DNA of 64,000 nt from Dyella jiangningensis (lineage in GTDB: Bacteria; Pseudomonadota; Gammaproteobacteria; Xanthomonadales; Rhodanobacteraceae): NCBI GenBank assembly GCA_000632805.1, contig CP007444.1, forward strand, positions 1,612,001-1,676,000, read 5' to 3'. The position numbers were made by a program, and so were the translations under genes. Under the pieces are notes generated by a model, which was not told where the DNA came from, ran no database searches, and saw nothing but the letters and a program-made list of their open reading frames with translations. Shown here in pieces: positions 27,775 to 40,733 of the stretch (its first letter is position 1; each line of letters opens with the position of its first letter).

Positions 27775-27810
27775 CGTTGTTTTTCCGTTGGTTGTGGTTG
27801 GTAGGACTCA

Positions 27811-27876
27811 AGAATAAGGATTTTCGATCCATTGATCCAATTGATTGTTAGGATTGCCGCTATTGACAGGGGCTAT
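27811..27876 (-). promoter_or_regulatory. Candidate OxyR box and promoter of ahpC
   Basis: On the minus strand 27876-27840 reads ATAG-N7-CAAT-N7-ATCC-N7-CAAT. It matches 12 of 16 defined bases of the OxyR pattern ATAG-N7-CTAT-N7-ATAG-N7-CTAT with exact spacing. A candidate -35 TTGGAT (27840-27835) abuts the site and a -10 TATTCT (27816-27811) follows after 18 bases. Position and abutment with -35 fit activation of ahpC by OxyR. No oxyR gene is in the window. Confidence 0.6.
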
Positions 27877-28018
27877 CAATGGATCGACGCGCCCACCGGG
27901 CGGCCGGGCAACTCGGGAAAGGTGCCACAGCTTACGAAGTAGCGACGTGAAATGGGCGGCGAAGGGTGCCGCGACGCTTCGCCCCGCGAGTGGGGTGAGT
28001 TCGCTGGCGTGCCAGTGG

Positions 28019-29152
28019 CTATGGCGTTGAGCGGGTAAAGACGTCCCCGCCAAATGTGTGCACGCGCGACTGGCCTGCATAACCCAGATAGCCCAGGCCG
28101 AACCAGGTTTCCATGCTGCGCAAGGTGGCGTAGTGGTTGTACGGCGTGCGGGACACGGTGCCGGGCTTGATGAAAGGCGAAAGCAGCACGGCGCCGGTGC
28201 GGCCGCCCCCAGGGCCATATTGGCCGGGCGGTGGCCCTCCATGCAGGGGTTGTTCCCCGCAACAGGCCGCGGCGTCGGTGCCTTCGTCGAAGGTGATGAT
28301 CAGCACGCCATCCTGCTGGAACGCCGGCGATGCGGTGATGCGAGGGACCCAGTCGCGCAGAAAGGCATCCGCGGATACAGGGCCGCCTTTCTCTCCATCG
28401 AGGCACGGCGCATCGTGCCCGTCGTGACAGAGGTCGGGCGTGATGAACACCAGATTCGGCGTCGTGCTCGCCTCGCGCAGGTCGCCGAGCAGCGTGTCCA
28501 GCGGCACGATGTGCTGGTTGCAATACGCCGCATCGTCGATGATCGAATGGAAGTAGACGAAAGGGTTGTGCTTGTCCGCGTATCGATCGGTCAGGGTTTC
28601 GCGATACGTCTGGTCTACCGTGCCCACGGCGGCGTGCCCGCAACGCGGCGATTCGCGCCGGGGATTGTTGCCCATGTCTTCCATATAGCCCTTCCACGCC
28701 ATGCCCGCATCATGCATCTGGTCGGTGATGGTCTTCACCGACGACGGATACACGCAGCCCTGGCCGGCGAGCTGTCCGTTGGCATCAAGCTGCCTCGCCG
28801 TCGGATGGAAGTCGACGAAACTCTGGCAATCCTTTTGCGTCTCGGGGTTTGGTGCCTGTCCGCTGATAAGCGCGATGTAGTTGTCCAGGCTGTTGTGGCC
28901 GATGCCGTAATACTGCGTCAGCAATGCGCCTTGCGCGGCGAGCTCATGGCTCAAGTAGGGCGCGCTCGTCGCCTGCCCGAACGTGATGTCGAAGGACTCG
29001 TTCTCCAGCACGATCAGAAACACGTGGTGGATCGCGGTCGCCGCGGGCTCCGACCGATCATCGGCGTGCAGTGGCGACGAGAGTGCCGTTGCCAGGAGTG
29101 CGAGTGTGATGACGCGATGTTTCAGTCTTGCTATCGCATGAAGCCATTTCAT
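28019..29152 (-). CDS. Secreted phosphoesterase family protein (acid phosphatase/phospholipase C-like)
   Basis: Exported hydrolase of 377 residues. Signal peptide (MKWLHAIARLKHR, hydrophobic, ending SPLHAD) precedes the phosphoesterase domain: 'HVFLIVLENESFDITFG' (metal-binding Glu/Asn as in the PLC/AcpA family), 'YYGIGHNSLDNYIALISGQ', 'NLVFITPDLCHDGHD' and 'VLIITFDEGTD'. ATG 29152 is supported by GGAG and by the signal peptide. Family members hydrolyse phosphomonoesters or phospholipid head groups. It stands alone between ahpC and the polysaccharide locus. Confidence 0.87.
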   Translation of the reverse strand: MKWLHAIARLKHRVITLALLATALSSPLHADDRSEPAATAIHHVFLIVLENESFDITFGQATSAPYLSHELAAQGALLTQYYGIGHNSLDNYIALISGQAPNPETQKDCQSFVDFHPTARQLDANGQLAGQGCVYPSSVKTITDQMHDAGMAWKGYMEDMGNNPRRESPRCGHAAVGTVDQTYRETLTDRYADKHNPFVYFHSIIDDAAYCNQHIVPLDTLLGDLREASTTPNLVFITPDLCHDGHDAPCLDGEKGGPVSADAFLRDWVPRITASPAFQQDGVLIITFDEGTDAAACCGEQPLHGGPPPGQYGPGGGRTGAVLLSPFIKPGTVSRTPYNHYATLRSMETWFGLGYLGYAGQSRVHTFGGDVFTRSTP

Positions 29153-29887
29153 CAATACGCTCCGCAGTGGTCGGCGCGCTGACGGCGAGCCAGTGATGGG
29201 GAGCTCGCCTGCACCGGGTTTGTCACCTCGCGCGCGTGCAGATATCCAGGTTGATCGCATGCGCGGCAATGGACGCGTGGGGCGCAGGGTAAGCGTCTTT
29301 GCTGAGGCAACGCTTACGGAGCGCGAAGCGAGCGCCAACCCCGGAAGGCTAAAACAGCCGCGGATCGTGGAGATGACTGCTTCCGCAGCGTTGGATGGCG
29401 CGGCGGTGGCCATTCATGTTTCGCTGCATATCACGTGCGGGGCGACGTGCTCAGCCATGTGTTTGGCGCATGCTCTTGCGAACGTGTCACCACAACCTGC
29501 GCGTCTCGACCGTGGCGTACATAGAGGTTTCGTGAAGACTCATGAACACGCATTCAGCCGCCCAAATCATTTCGCTACGGTTCACTGTGAAGTAATAACC
29601 GCGTGCCATGATTGCTGAGTACTGAGTGTCTTGCAGTCGTGACTGCAAGTACGTCGACAGCAAGAGCCACGGTTGACCAGCGATCCGCGAAGCAAGGGAA
29701 AGCGCGTTGTCGAACCAGGGTTTTCGCGCTTCGTAGGCGTGCATTCATCACGGCCGTGTTACTTGGTTTTTGGCAGCTGAAATCGGAAGCGCACTTCGGT
29801 GTGTCTTCCGGATCGGACAGGGGGCTGATGAACGTCCGGCGTCGATGGTTGACGTCGGTGGGCCTGAATCCGGGAGTATGCCACTAC
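29153..29887. promoter_or_regulatory. Long non-coding region upstream of the polysaccharide locus
   Basis: This 735-base region has no credible gene: open frames in it lack ribosome sites and host-like codon use. It is less GC-rich than the flanks. It contains the palindrome TTCAC-T-GTGAA at 29583-29593 and the perfect 9-bp inverted repeat CTTGCAGTC-GT-GACTGCAAG at 29632-29651. These could be operators or a hairpin in a long leader controlling the polysaccharide genes. No ops/JUMPstart sequence was found. Confidence 0.4.
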
Positions 29888-30322
29888 GTGTTTAAGCGGA
29901 TATTGATTGTCTGCATGGGCAATATCTGCCGCAGTCCGGCTGCCGAATATCTTTTTCGGCAGCGTGTAAACGGGCGCGGCATTCAATTGCATAGTGCTGG
30001 GCTGAGCGCAGTCGTCGGCGATCCGATGGACGCGACGGTCATGCGTCTGCTCAGCGAAAGCGGCATTGACGGTTCGCCGCATCGCGCCCATCAGCTGACT
30101 CCTCCCATGTTGATCCAGGCCGACCTCGTGCTCGGCATGGAAAAAAGCCATGTCGATGCCATGGTCGAGCTCGCTCCCGCAGCGCGGGGCAAAGTCTTTT
30201 TGATCGATAAATGGGTGGACGGACGGGATATCCCTGATCCGTACCGACAGCATCACACGGTGTTCGTGCGTGCCTACGAGATGATCAGGCGCGCCGTCGA
30301 TAGTTGGGTGGGCTACCTGTGA
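29888..30322 (+). CDS. Low-molecular-weight protein-tyrosine phosphatase (Wzb type)
   Basis: Cytoplasmic phosphatase of 144 residues. The catalytic P-loop is near the N-terminus, CMGNICRS (Cys9, Arg15), and the general acid Asp117 lies in 'IPDPY'. I start at GTG 29888 because it gives MFKRILIVCMGN, the normal family N-terminus and length; an ATG at 29828 would add 20 unrelated residues. The gene lies 38 bases before the tyrosine autokinase, the classic Wzb-Wzc arrangement, and should dephosphorylate it to permit polysaccharide polymerisation cycles. Confidence 0.92.
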   Translation: MFKRILIVCMGNICRSPAAEYLFRQRVNGRGIQLHSAGLSAVVGDPMDATVMRLLSESGIDGSPHRAHQLTPPMLIQADLVLGMEKSHVDAMVELAPAARGKVFLIDKWVDGRDIPDPYRQHHTVFVRAYEMIRRAVDSWVGYL

Positions 30323-30359
30323 ACGCGCGCCTGCCTCATGCCATGGGAAGACCATCGCC

Positions 30360-33729
<3,370 letters not shown>

Positions 33730-33736
33730 GCATCGC

Positions 33737-34324
33737 ATGGACCACTACCAGCATCCTTCCGCCATTGTCGACGAAGGCGCCGTGATCGGCGAAGGCTCGC
33801 GCGTTTGGCATTTCACGCACGTATGCGGCGGTGCGCGCGTCGGCAAGGGCGTATCGCTCGGCCAGAACGTGTTCGTCGGCAACAAGGTGGTGATCGGCGA
33901 TCGTTGCAAGGTCCAGAACAACGTGTCGGTGTACGACAACGTGACGCTCGAAGAGGGCGTGTTCTGCGGGCCGAGCATGGTGTTCACCAATGTCTACAAC
34001 CCACGGGCCCTGGTGGAACGAAAGAACGAATATCGCGACACGCTGGTGCGTCGTGGCGCCACGCTCGGCGCCAATTGCACGATCGTGTGCGGCATCACCA
34101 TCGGCGAGTTTGCCTTTATCGGCGCGGGCGCCGTCATCACCGAGGATGTGCCGGCCTATGCGCTCATGGTGGGCGTTCCGGCCAGGCATATCGGCTGGAT
34201 GAGCGAATTCGGTGAACGCCTCAATCTCCCGCTGGAAGGCGAGGGCGAAGCCGTATGCGTGCACACCGGCGCGCGCTACGTCCTCAAGGGGAATGCGCTA
34301 CATCAGTTGGAGCCCGTTACATGA
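33737..34324 (+). CDS. wlbB: UDP-2-acetamido-3-amino-glucuronate N-acetyltransferase (WlbB/WbpD type)
   Basis: Left-handed beta-helix acetyltransferase of 195 residues with hexapeptide repeats throughout ('[15 protein letters not shown]', '[21 protein letters not shown]', '[28 protein letters not shown]') and the closing '[14 protein letters not shown]'. It would acetylate the 3-amino group made by the neighbouring aminotransferase, giving UDP-GlcNAc(3NAc)A. ATG 33737 lies seven bases after the wlbA-type gene. Its stop overlaps the next start in ATGA, so the two are coupled. Confidence 0.92.
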   Translation: MDHYQHPSAIVDEGAVIGEGSRVWHFTHVCGGARVGKGVSLGQNVFVGNKVVIGDRCKVQNNVSVYDNVTLEEGVFCGPSMVFTNVYNPRALVERKNEYRDTLVRRGATLGANCTIVCGITIGEFAFIGAGAVITEDVPAYALMVGVPARHIGWMSEFGERLNLPLEGEGEAVCVHTGARYVLKGNALHQLEPVT

Positions 34325-35415
34325 TCGACTTCATCGACCTCAAGTCCCAGCAGATCCGTATCAAGGCGAGCATCGACGCGGGCATCGCGCGTGTACTGGA
34401 ACATGGCCAGTACATTCTCGGCCCCGAGGTGGCGGAGCTGGAAACGCGGCTTGCCACTTACACCGGAGCCAGCCATTGCATCTCGGTGGCCAATGGCACC
34501 GATGCGTTGCAGATCGCCCTGATGGCCTTGAAAGTCGGCGTTGGCGATGAAGTGATCTCGCCGGGGTTCAGCCATATTTCCACCGCGGAGGCGATTGCGG
34601 TCGTGGGCGCCACACCGGTGTATGTCGACATCGATCCGGCGACCTTCAACCTGGACCCGTCATTGCTGGAGGCCGCGATCACGCCGCGTACCAAGGCGAT
34701 CATCGTCGTGTCGCTGTACGGCCAATGCCCCGATTTCGATGCCATCAACGCCATTGCCGCGAAGCGTGGCATACCGGTCATCGAGGACGCTGCGCAAAGC
34801 TTCGGCGCGACCTATAAGGGCCGCAAGAGCTGCAACCTGAGCACCATCGCCTGTACGAGCTTCTTTCCCAGCAAGCCGCTGGGATGCTACGGCGATGGTG
34901 GGGCGATCTTCACCAGTGACGAGACGCTGGCCAAATCACTGCGGCTGATCGCGCGCCACGGACAGGATCGTCGCTACCACCACATATGCGTGGGGGTGAA
35001 CAGCCGGCTCGACACGCTGCAGGCGGCCGTTCTACTGGCGAAGCTCGACGTCTTCGATGATGAGATGCAGCGGCGGCAATACGTCGCGCAGACCTACCAT
35101 CGGTTGCTGAGCGACACTGACCAGCTTGTGCTGCCGGTTATCGAAAAGCACAACGTAAGCGCCTGGGCACAGTACACCGTGCGCGTGCGTGATCGCGAGG
35201 CGTTGCGCGCACGACTGCACGAAGCGGGAGTTCCCACGGCAGTGCATTACCCGCTGCCGCTGCATCGCCAGCCTGCCTTGGCTGACGAGAGCGCACGCTT
35301 GCCGGTATGCGATCTCGCGGCAGAGCAGGTCATGAGTCTTCCCATGTCGCCCTATCTCGATGAGGGCAGGCAGGAGCAAGTGGCCGCGGCGCTGGCCGCG
35401 AGGGTGTTCGCCTGA
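34321..35415 (+). CDS. wbpE: DegT/DnrJ/EryC1/StrS aminotransferase (WbpE/WlbC type)
   Basis: PLP-dependent sugar aminotransferase of 364 residues. Motifs: '[12 protein letters not shown]', '[18 protein letters not shown]', '[15 protein letters not shown]', and the PLP-lysine in '[16 protein letters not shown]'. The late '[12 protein letters not shown]' is typical of the WbpE subgroup. With the dehydrogenase and acetyltransferase next to it, it should transaminate the 3-keto-uronate. The operon order (dehydrogenase, acetyltransferase, aminotransferase) matches diNAc-uronic acid loci in Bordetella and Pseudomonas. Confidence 0.92.
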   Translation: MIDFIDLKSQQIRIKASIDAGIARVLEHGQYILGPEVAELETRLATYTGASHCISVANGTDALQIALMALKVGVGDEVISPGFSHISTAEAIAVVGATPVYVDIDPATFNLDPSLLEAAITPRTKAIIVVSLYGQCPDFDAINAIAAKRGIPVIEDAAQSFGATYKGRKSCNLSTIACTSFFPSKPLGCYGDGGAIFTSDETLAKSLRLIARHGQDRRYHHICVGVNSRLDTLQAAVLLAKLDVFDDEMQRRQYVAQTYHRLLSDTDQLVLPVIEKHNVSAWAQYTVRVRDREALRARLHEAGVPTAVHYPLPLHRQPALADESARLPVCDLAAEQVMSLPMSPYLDEGRQEQVAAALAARVFA

Positions 35416-35433
35416 CATGCCGGGAGCATCGGT

Positions 35434-36540
35434 ATGAAGAAGGTCATCTTTGGAAAATGCTACGCATTTTCTGGCGATCCGATGTATCAGGCGTGGCTTG
35501 CCGAGAGCCTGGCGCTGTATGCGGACGCGGGCGACATCCCGTCGGACGTGGACATCCACATTGTCTCGGAGATCTCGGGCCGGGCATTGGTGGCGATGAA
35601 TCCGCGGCTGCATCGCACCTTCGACCATGGCATGTTGACCTCCTTTCCCGCGGCCGACGTCTACTGGGGATGGTCGCCCACGGGGTCGCTGGAGGTGGAG
35701 GTCACGCTCAGGTCGCGCCGCGGCGTCAAGCGCAACGTGCAAAGACTGCTGTCGGTGGAATATGCCAGCGACCTGGAGTCGTTCGAGCAGATCCTCCACG
35801 AGTTCGTGCTGGTGCCGTCTACGTACTTCTTCAGCGACATGGTGCCGATTCATGCCGCCTGCCTCACGGTGAACGGCGAGGCCTGCCTGCTCGCAGGCAC
35901 GGGTGGCGTGGGCAAGTCGGCGGCGATGCTTGCGCTCAGGCAGCATGAAGGTGTGGGCTTTGTCAGCGACGATATCTCGCTGATGTCGTATGGCTCGTCG
36001 CTGGTGTACGCCAACATGGCGTGGCCCAAGATCTATGGCTACAACTGCTCCGATCCGGCACTCAAGGTCGAGTTGCTCGCCGGTCGTGGCTGGGTCGATC
36101 GCACCCACTTCAACGTCAAGGCCTGGATCAACGTGGCCAGTACGCGGCGAAAACTTCGGCCTGACCGTGTGTACCGCAAGATCGAGTCCGAGCCGGTTCC
36201 GCTTTCGCGCCTTTATTACCTGGTTCGTGAGGATGTCGCCGAATTCCAGGTCGCCAGGCTGGATGCTTCCGTTGCGATCGAGATGACCATCGCCGTCATC
36301 AGCGCGGAATACAGCATCTTCCACGATCAACTGTACTGGGAGCAGTACAACGCGCTGGCAACGTCGCGCACCGCCATGCTGACCATGGACCAGGTGGTGG
36401 CCAACTGGCGCCGATTGCTGTCCGAGTGCCTGGCGTCGGTGGCCTGCTTCAAGACCAGCGTACCCCTGAACATGGACCATGCCGCGTATCGAGACTGCAT
36501 GATCGATACGCTCATGACCGGAGCGGTTGAGCACGCATGA
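35434..36540 (+). CDS. HPr-kinase-like P-loop protein in polysaccharide locus
   Basis: Protein of 368 residues. The middle contains a P-loop GTGGVGKS (155-162) followed by 'GFVSDDISLM' (Asp179-Asp180), the arrangement of the HPr kinase/phosphorylase C-terminal domain. The first 130 residues resemble no domain I know, and the last 100 are also unassigned. It is translationally coupled to the next glycosyltransferase by an ATGA overlap. No HPr, EIIA or PqqD-like partner is in the window, so the phosphorylation target is unknown. HprK-related proteins occur in other exopolysaccharide loci, and in RiPP clusters. Confidence 0.75.
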   Translation: MKKVIFGKCYAFSGDPMYQAWLAESLALYADAGDIPSDVDIHIVSEISGRALVAMNPRLHRTFDHGMLTSFPAADVYWGWSPTGSLEVEVTLRSRRGVKRNVQRLLSVEYASDLESFEQILHEFVLVPSTYFFSDMVPIHAACLTVNGEACLLAGTGGVGKSAAMLALRQHEGVGFVSDDISLMSYGSSLVYANMAWPKIYGYNCSDPALKVELLAGRGWVDRTHFNVKAWINVASTRRKLRPDRVYRKIESEPVPLSRLYYLVREDVAEFQVARLDASVAIEMTIAVISAEYSIFHDQLYWEQYNALATSRTAMLTMDQVVANWRRLLSECLASVACFKTSVPLNMDHAAYRDCMIDTLMTGAVEHA

Positions 36541-37775
36541 GAGTCGTCATTCTAACCAATGCATTTCCGTACCATCCGGGCGAACAGTTCCTCGAGGATG
36601 AGATCGGCTATTGGGCGCGGCAGTCCGATGCCATAACTACCGTATTGCCGGCCGTGGCCGAAGGCTCGCCGAGACCTCTACCGCCAGGCGTGGCAATGGA
36701 CCTGAGCATGGTGAAGCCGGGTACAGCCCGCCGTCTCCCGTATATCGCACGCGCGGTTTTCTCGAAGCTGTTTCGTAACGAGCTGAGGTATCTGCGGCAG
36801 TCGGACAAGCTGTGCCGACGTACGGTGGTTCGCGCGATGCTCCATGTCTCCAAGGTCATGCAGCAGGCTGACGCCCTTGTGAGCTATGCGCGTCGCAACG
36901 GCGTCATCGACGTGGCATACAGCTACTGGAACGACACACAGGCCTACGCGGCGGTGCTCGCCCGCGGCCGTGGCGCCGTGCGCAGGGTGGTGACGCGCGC
37001 GCACGGCATCGACCTTTACCAGGAGCGTCGTTTCCATGAGTACATGCCGCTCAAGCGACAGTTCATCGGTTCCTTCGATCGCATCTTCGCGTTGTCCACC
37101 GAAGCGCAGGGCTACCTGAAGCGGACATACGCCGCGCCACCCGAGAAGATCACCATCATTCCCCTGGGCGTGCCACTGGTCCCGGGTCTGTCGCAGCCCA
37201 GTCCGGATGGAAGCCTGCATATCGTTTCGGTGTCGTTCTGCCTTCCGGTGAAACGCATGGACCGGATCATCGAAGGGTTGCGGCTGTTCGCCAGCAAGCA
37301 CGAGACATTCAAGGTGCGCTGGACGCATATCGGCGCAGGCCCCTTGCTTGACGAGATGCGCGAGATGGCTCAGGCAAGGCTGGGTGATCTCCCCAACATG
37401 GAGTTCTCCTTTGCCGGCGAGCTGCCCAACGATGCCGTGAAGAGGTACTACCTGAACATGCCGGTGGACATCTTCATGAACACCAGCGAATCGGAGGCGA
37501 TACCGGTCTCGATCATGGAGGCGATGAGTACCGGCGTGATCGCCATCGCACCGAACGTGGGCGGCGTCTCCAACCTCGTGTCCGCGGAGTGCGGCGTGCT
37601 GCTCAGCAAGAACCCAACCTACAAGGAGATTGCGGATGCGATCGCCGTGCTTGCGTTCGACCACGCGAGAAATGATCTTCGCGTGAATGCGCGCAAGGCG
37701 GTCGAGGAGCGCTTCGACGCGGCGAAGAATTATCCGTCGTTCATCCACGATGTGTTGTCTATCGGTGCTTCCTGA
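36537..37775 (+). CDS. Glycosyltransferase, GT4-like
   Basis: GT-B fold transferase of 412 residues. The N-terminus reads 'VVILTNAFPYHPGEQFLEDEI'. The C-terminal domain has 'IVSVSFCLPVKRMDRIIEGL', 'WTHIGAGPL' and the EX7E-like donor site 'NTSESEAIPVSIMEAMSTG', then 'APNVGGVSNLV'. It should add one sugar to the lipid-linked repeat unit on the cytoplasmic face; donor and acceptor cannot be told. Its start overlaps the stop of the HPr-kinase-like gene. Confidence 0.9.
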   Translation: MRVVILTNAFPYHPGEQFLEDEIGYWARQSDAITTVLPAVAEGSPRPLPPGVAMDLSMVKPGTARRLPYIARAVFSKLFRNELRYLRQSDKLCRRTVVRAMLHVSKVMQQADALVSYARRNGVIDVAYSYWNDTQAYAAVLARGRGAVRRVVTRAHGIDLYQERRFHEYMPLKRQFIGSFDRIFALSTEAQGYLKRTYAAPPEKITIIPLGVPLVPGLSQPSPDGSLHIVSVSFCLPVKRMDRIIEGLRLFASKHETFKVRWTHIGAGPLLDEMREMAQARLGDLPNMEFSFAGELPNDAVKRYYLNMPVDIFMNTSESEAIPVSIMEAMSTGVIAIAPNVGGVSNLVSAECGVLLSKNPTYKEIADAIAVLAFDHARNDLRVNARKAVEERFDAAKNYPSFIHDVLSIGAS

Positions 37776-37879
37776 GACGCGTTTCAGAGAATGCTTGGTC
37801 AAGCCCGTGTAAGAAGCAAAGGGCATCATGTGCGAGCAAGATCAGGCACGATTTTTCGTCGAAACTGGAAGGCCGGCTA

Positions 37880-39337
37880 GTGAATTTACGAACGATAGCG
37901 GCATTTGCTTTTGGCCCGATCGCCACCGCGGGATTGGGGCTGGTGACGGTTCCGGCGATCACGTGGATTTTTGCGCCGGCGGACGTTGGACGTCTAAACG
38001 TCGTTCAGATCGCAGTCTCGTTTGGCGTACTACTATTCAACCTTGGTCTTGATCGGGCTTATGTTCGCGAGTACCACGAATGGCCCGATCGGGGCGCGCT
38101 GCTGAAAGCCTGCTTCGCTCCTGGTTTCCTGCTGTTGCTGCTGGCCATGGCTTTGACCGTCCCATTCAGCGATCGCATATCGGTGCTGTTGTTCGGCCTG
38201 GATGAGGTCGCTTACTACTGGATGCTTGTTGCCTGTGTCGTAGTGAGCTTCATATCGAGATTCCTTTCACTGATCTTGCGAATGCAGGACCGAGGAATGG
38301 CCTTTTCCATGAGTCAGATCCTTCCGAAGATCGCATTCCTGATGGTCGTCGGAATCATCGCGTTGCCGCAGTTCTCGCGTTCGTTCTGGCAGCTCGAGCT
38401 GGCTTACCTCGTGTCGCTGCTCTCCGTGCTTTTTGCCTTCAGCTGGAATACGCGTCGCGATTGGCGGCCGGCGTTGGGTGCCTCGCTATCCAACGACCAG
38501 GTGCGCGGCTTGCTGAGCTATGGCGTGCCGCTCATCTTCGCTGGCGTCGCCTATTGGGGCCTCGACGCCACCAGCACGCTGGCCCTGCGCTCGCTTTCCA
38601 CGTTGACCGAGCTCGCCTTCTATTCGGTGTCGATGAGCTTTGCGGGCGTGGGCATCGTTTTCCAGACGATATTCACCGTGCTTTGGGCGCCCATGGTCTA
38701 CAAGTGGGTCGCTCATGGTGCAGACATGAAGCGTGTGGATCATGTGGCGCATCAGGCGCTCGCGGTGGTCTGTGCCATATGGGTGCTGAGCGGCACGTTC
38801 TCATGGCTGATCGATTTCGTGCTGCCGGAAAACTACCGCCAGGTGAAGTACCTCATGCTGTGCAGCATCGGCCAGCCGTTGCTTTACACGCTCTCCGAGG
38901 TGACCTGCGTAGGCATCGGCATCACTCGTCGGTCGATGCTTTCGCTCTGGTCCACGCTGGTGGCCCTGGTGGTCAACGTCGTGGGCAGTGTCTGGCTCGT
39001 GCCGAAGCATGGCGCGGCCGGCGCCGTGGTGGCCAATGCCGTTGCGTTTCTCGTGTTCTTCATTGCGAGGACCGAGGCATCCGCGTACGTCTGGCGGCCC
39101 ATTCCCCGCGTCAAGCTGTATGTCGCGGTGATCGTGGCCGTGGCGTTGTCCATCGTGACGCTGGCTTTCGACGAGGAGACGCCGGCGGTGGTCAGCCTGA
39201 TCTGGTTGGCGATGGTGCCGGTGGTGTTCTTGAGTTTTCGCTCGGAGTGGACACAGATGTATCGGGCGCTTCGTGCCGCTATTCGACCCAACGACTGGAC
39301 AGAGGAGACACCAAGAGAACGTGACGCGCTTCCTTAG
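37880..39337 (+). CDS. wzx: Oligosaccharide-repeat flippase (Wzx type)
   Basis: Inner-membrane protein of 485 residues with about 12-14 hydrophobic segments and few charges between them, as in the PST/MATE-like flippases. The N-terminus 'FAFGPIATAGLGLVTVPAITWIFAPADVGRLNVVQ' is typical of polysaccharide biosynthesis proteins. It should translocate the undecaprenyl-linked repeat across the membrane. The start is GTG 37880 with a GGAAGG upstream. Confidence 0.88.
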   Translation: MNLRTIAAFAFGPIATAGLGLVTVPAITWIFAPADVGRLNVVQIAVSFGVLLFNLGLDRAYVREYHEWPDRGALLKACFAPGFLLLLLAMALTVPFSDRISVLLFGLDEVAYYWMLVACVVVSFISRFLSLILRMQDRGMAFSMSQILPKIAFLMVVGIIALPQFSRSFWQLELAYLVSLLSVLFAFSWNTRRDWRPALGASLSNDQVRGLLSYGVPLIFAGVAYWGLDATSTLALRSLSTLTELAFYSVSMSFAGVGIVFQTIFTVLWAPMVYKWVAHGADMKRVDHVAHQALAVVCAIWVLSGTFSWLIDFVLPENYRQVKYLMLCSIGQPLLYTLSEVTCVGIGITRRSMLSLWSTLVALVVNVVGSVWLVPKHGAAGAVVANAVAFLVFFIARTEASAYVWRPIPRVKLYVAVIVAVALSIVTLAFDEETPAVVSLIWLAMVPVVFLSFRSEWTQMYRALRAAIRPNDWTEETPRERDALP

Positions 39338-39458
39338 CCATCGCAAGGCTCAACGTCCGCCCCGTGAGGGACCGTTGGGCAGAAAGACGCGATGTCGGGT
39401 GACCTCTTTCAGTTAGTCAATCAGGGGGCAACGCTGCGGGCCGAGTGAGGGTCAGGCG

Positions 39459-40733
39459 ATGCCAAGAATCAATTTGTTTGTATTTGCGGCGCATCATTTG
39501 TCCAGCAATGTTGCGGCCGAGCGCTTCAAGGGTCTGCTGAAGTACCTGGACCCGGACAAATACCGGATTTTCATCTTTGCGCGGCAGGCGTCATCCACGA
39601 CGCCACCGAAGGTGGAATCCCATCAGGCCGGCATGCAGGTCATTGCGCTGCCCGGGAGTTGCGTGGGCAGCGAATCGTCCGTGCCTTCGTCGCTGCTGAC
39701 CATGGCGAGCGCTTTCGCGCGGTCGCTGCCGTTTGTGGTCCCGCGCGGTTATGGCGCGCGGACGTGGCTGATGCAGGCGTTGGTCGTGGCGGATCGCCTT
39801 TGCAAGGAAAGGGTAGCCGCGGGGGAGTCGTGCGTAGCCATCGGCACGTATTCACCCATCGACTCATTGATCGCCGCAGCCAGCCTGGCAAGCCGCTACG
39901 GCATCGGCTGCATGCAGGACTTCAGGGATGGCCTCGTCTTCGAGGCCCTGGGAAAACCGGGCCGCCTGCGCGATCTCGTGCGCACGCGGATCGAAAAGCG
40001 GGTGGTGGACATCAGCGGCCTGATCACCTCGGTGAGTGGCCCGCTGGTGGAAGATTTCCAGCGCCGATATCCCGACAAGATCGTCAAGGTGCTGCCCAAT
40101 GGTTACGACCCGGCGGACTTCGAGCGCCTGGCGGGCGACGCCGACGGGGTCGGTCGTGCCACTGCCATCATGGCCGAACATGTCGCGCCCGGCGCGACGT
40201 TGATCGGCCACTTCGGGCGCATAGGCGCGAGCGACAGCTCGGCCTCGGTGACGCTCGAGCACTTCATCGACACGTTGAACCAATGCGGCGACATCACCGC
40301 GGGCAAGCAGGTGATGTTCGTGGGTGAGCTTACGCCCGCCGAACGAGCGTCGATCGAACGCGCGAAGTTTCCGGTGTGCGTGGTGCCCCCGGTGGAGCGC
40401 ACCGTTGCGCTGCAATTGATGAAACGCTGCAGCAAGTTGCTGCTGCTCACCGGTTCGCGGGTCAGCTGCGCCACGGGCAAGCTTTTCGATTACCTGGCGA
40501 CCGGTGTGGACGTGGTTTGCGTCACGCAGGTACGAAACGCTGCCACGGTCATCCTTGCCGAAACCGGCGCGGGCCGCACCTTGCTCACGGGCGAGGGCGG
40601 GGCGAGCGCCTCCGCCTTGCGCGAAGCACTGTTCGGCCCGGGTGATGGCAAGCGCCACGACATCAGCGCTTACAGCAGGGTCGCCCAGGCGGGCCTGCTC
40701 GACAACTGGATATCCCGCATGGTGACGGCATGA
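39459..40733 (+). CDS. Glycosyltransferase family protein
   Basis: Protein of 424 residues with a GT-B look: N-terminal 'NLFVFAAHHLSSNVAAERFKGLLKYL', central 'QDFRDGLVFEALGKPGRLRD' and 'VLPNGYDPADFERL', which is the usual linker/donor-domain start, and 'GHFGRIGASDSS'. The donor end 'SRVSCATGKLFDYLATG' replaces the usual EX7E with a 'TGKLFDYLA' motif found in a subset of GT4-like transferases. It is coupled to wzy by ATGA at 40730. Confidence 0.85.
   Translation: MPRINLFVFAAHHLSSNVAAERFKGLLKYLDPDKYRIFIFARQASSTTPPKVESHQAGMQVIALPGSCVGSESSVPSSLLTMASAFARSLPFVVPRGYGARTWLMQALVVADRLCKERVAAGESCVAIGTYSPIDSLIAAASLASRYGIGCMQDFRDGLVFEALGKPGRLRDLVRTRIEKRVVDISGLITSVSGPLVEDFQRRYPDKIVKVLPNGYDPADFERLAGDADGVGRATAIMAEHVAPGATLIGHFGRIGASDSSASVTLEHFIDTLNQCGDITAGKQVMFVGELTPAERASIERAKFPVCVVPPVERTVALQLMKRCSKLLLLTGSRVSCATGKLFDYLATGVDVVCVTQVRNAATVILAETGAGRTLLTGEGGASASALREALFGPGDGKRHDISAYSRVAQAGLLDNWISRMVTA

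Noticed and set aside
29193-29618. 141-codon open frame upstream of the polysaccharide locus
   Set aside because: No Shine-Dalgarno, mixed composition and no domain; likely chance.
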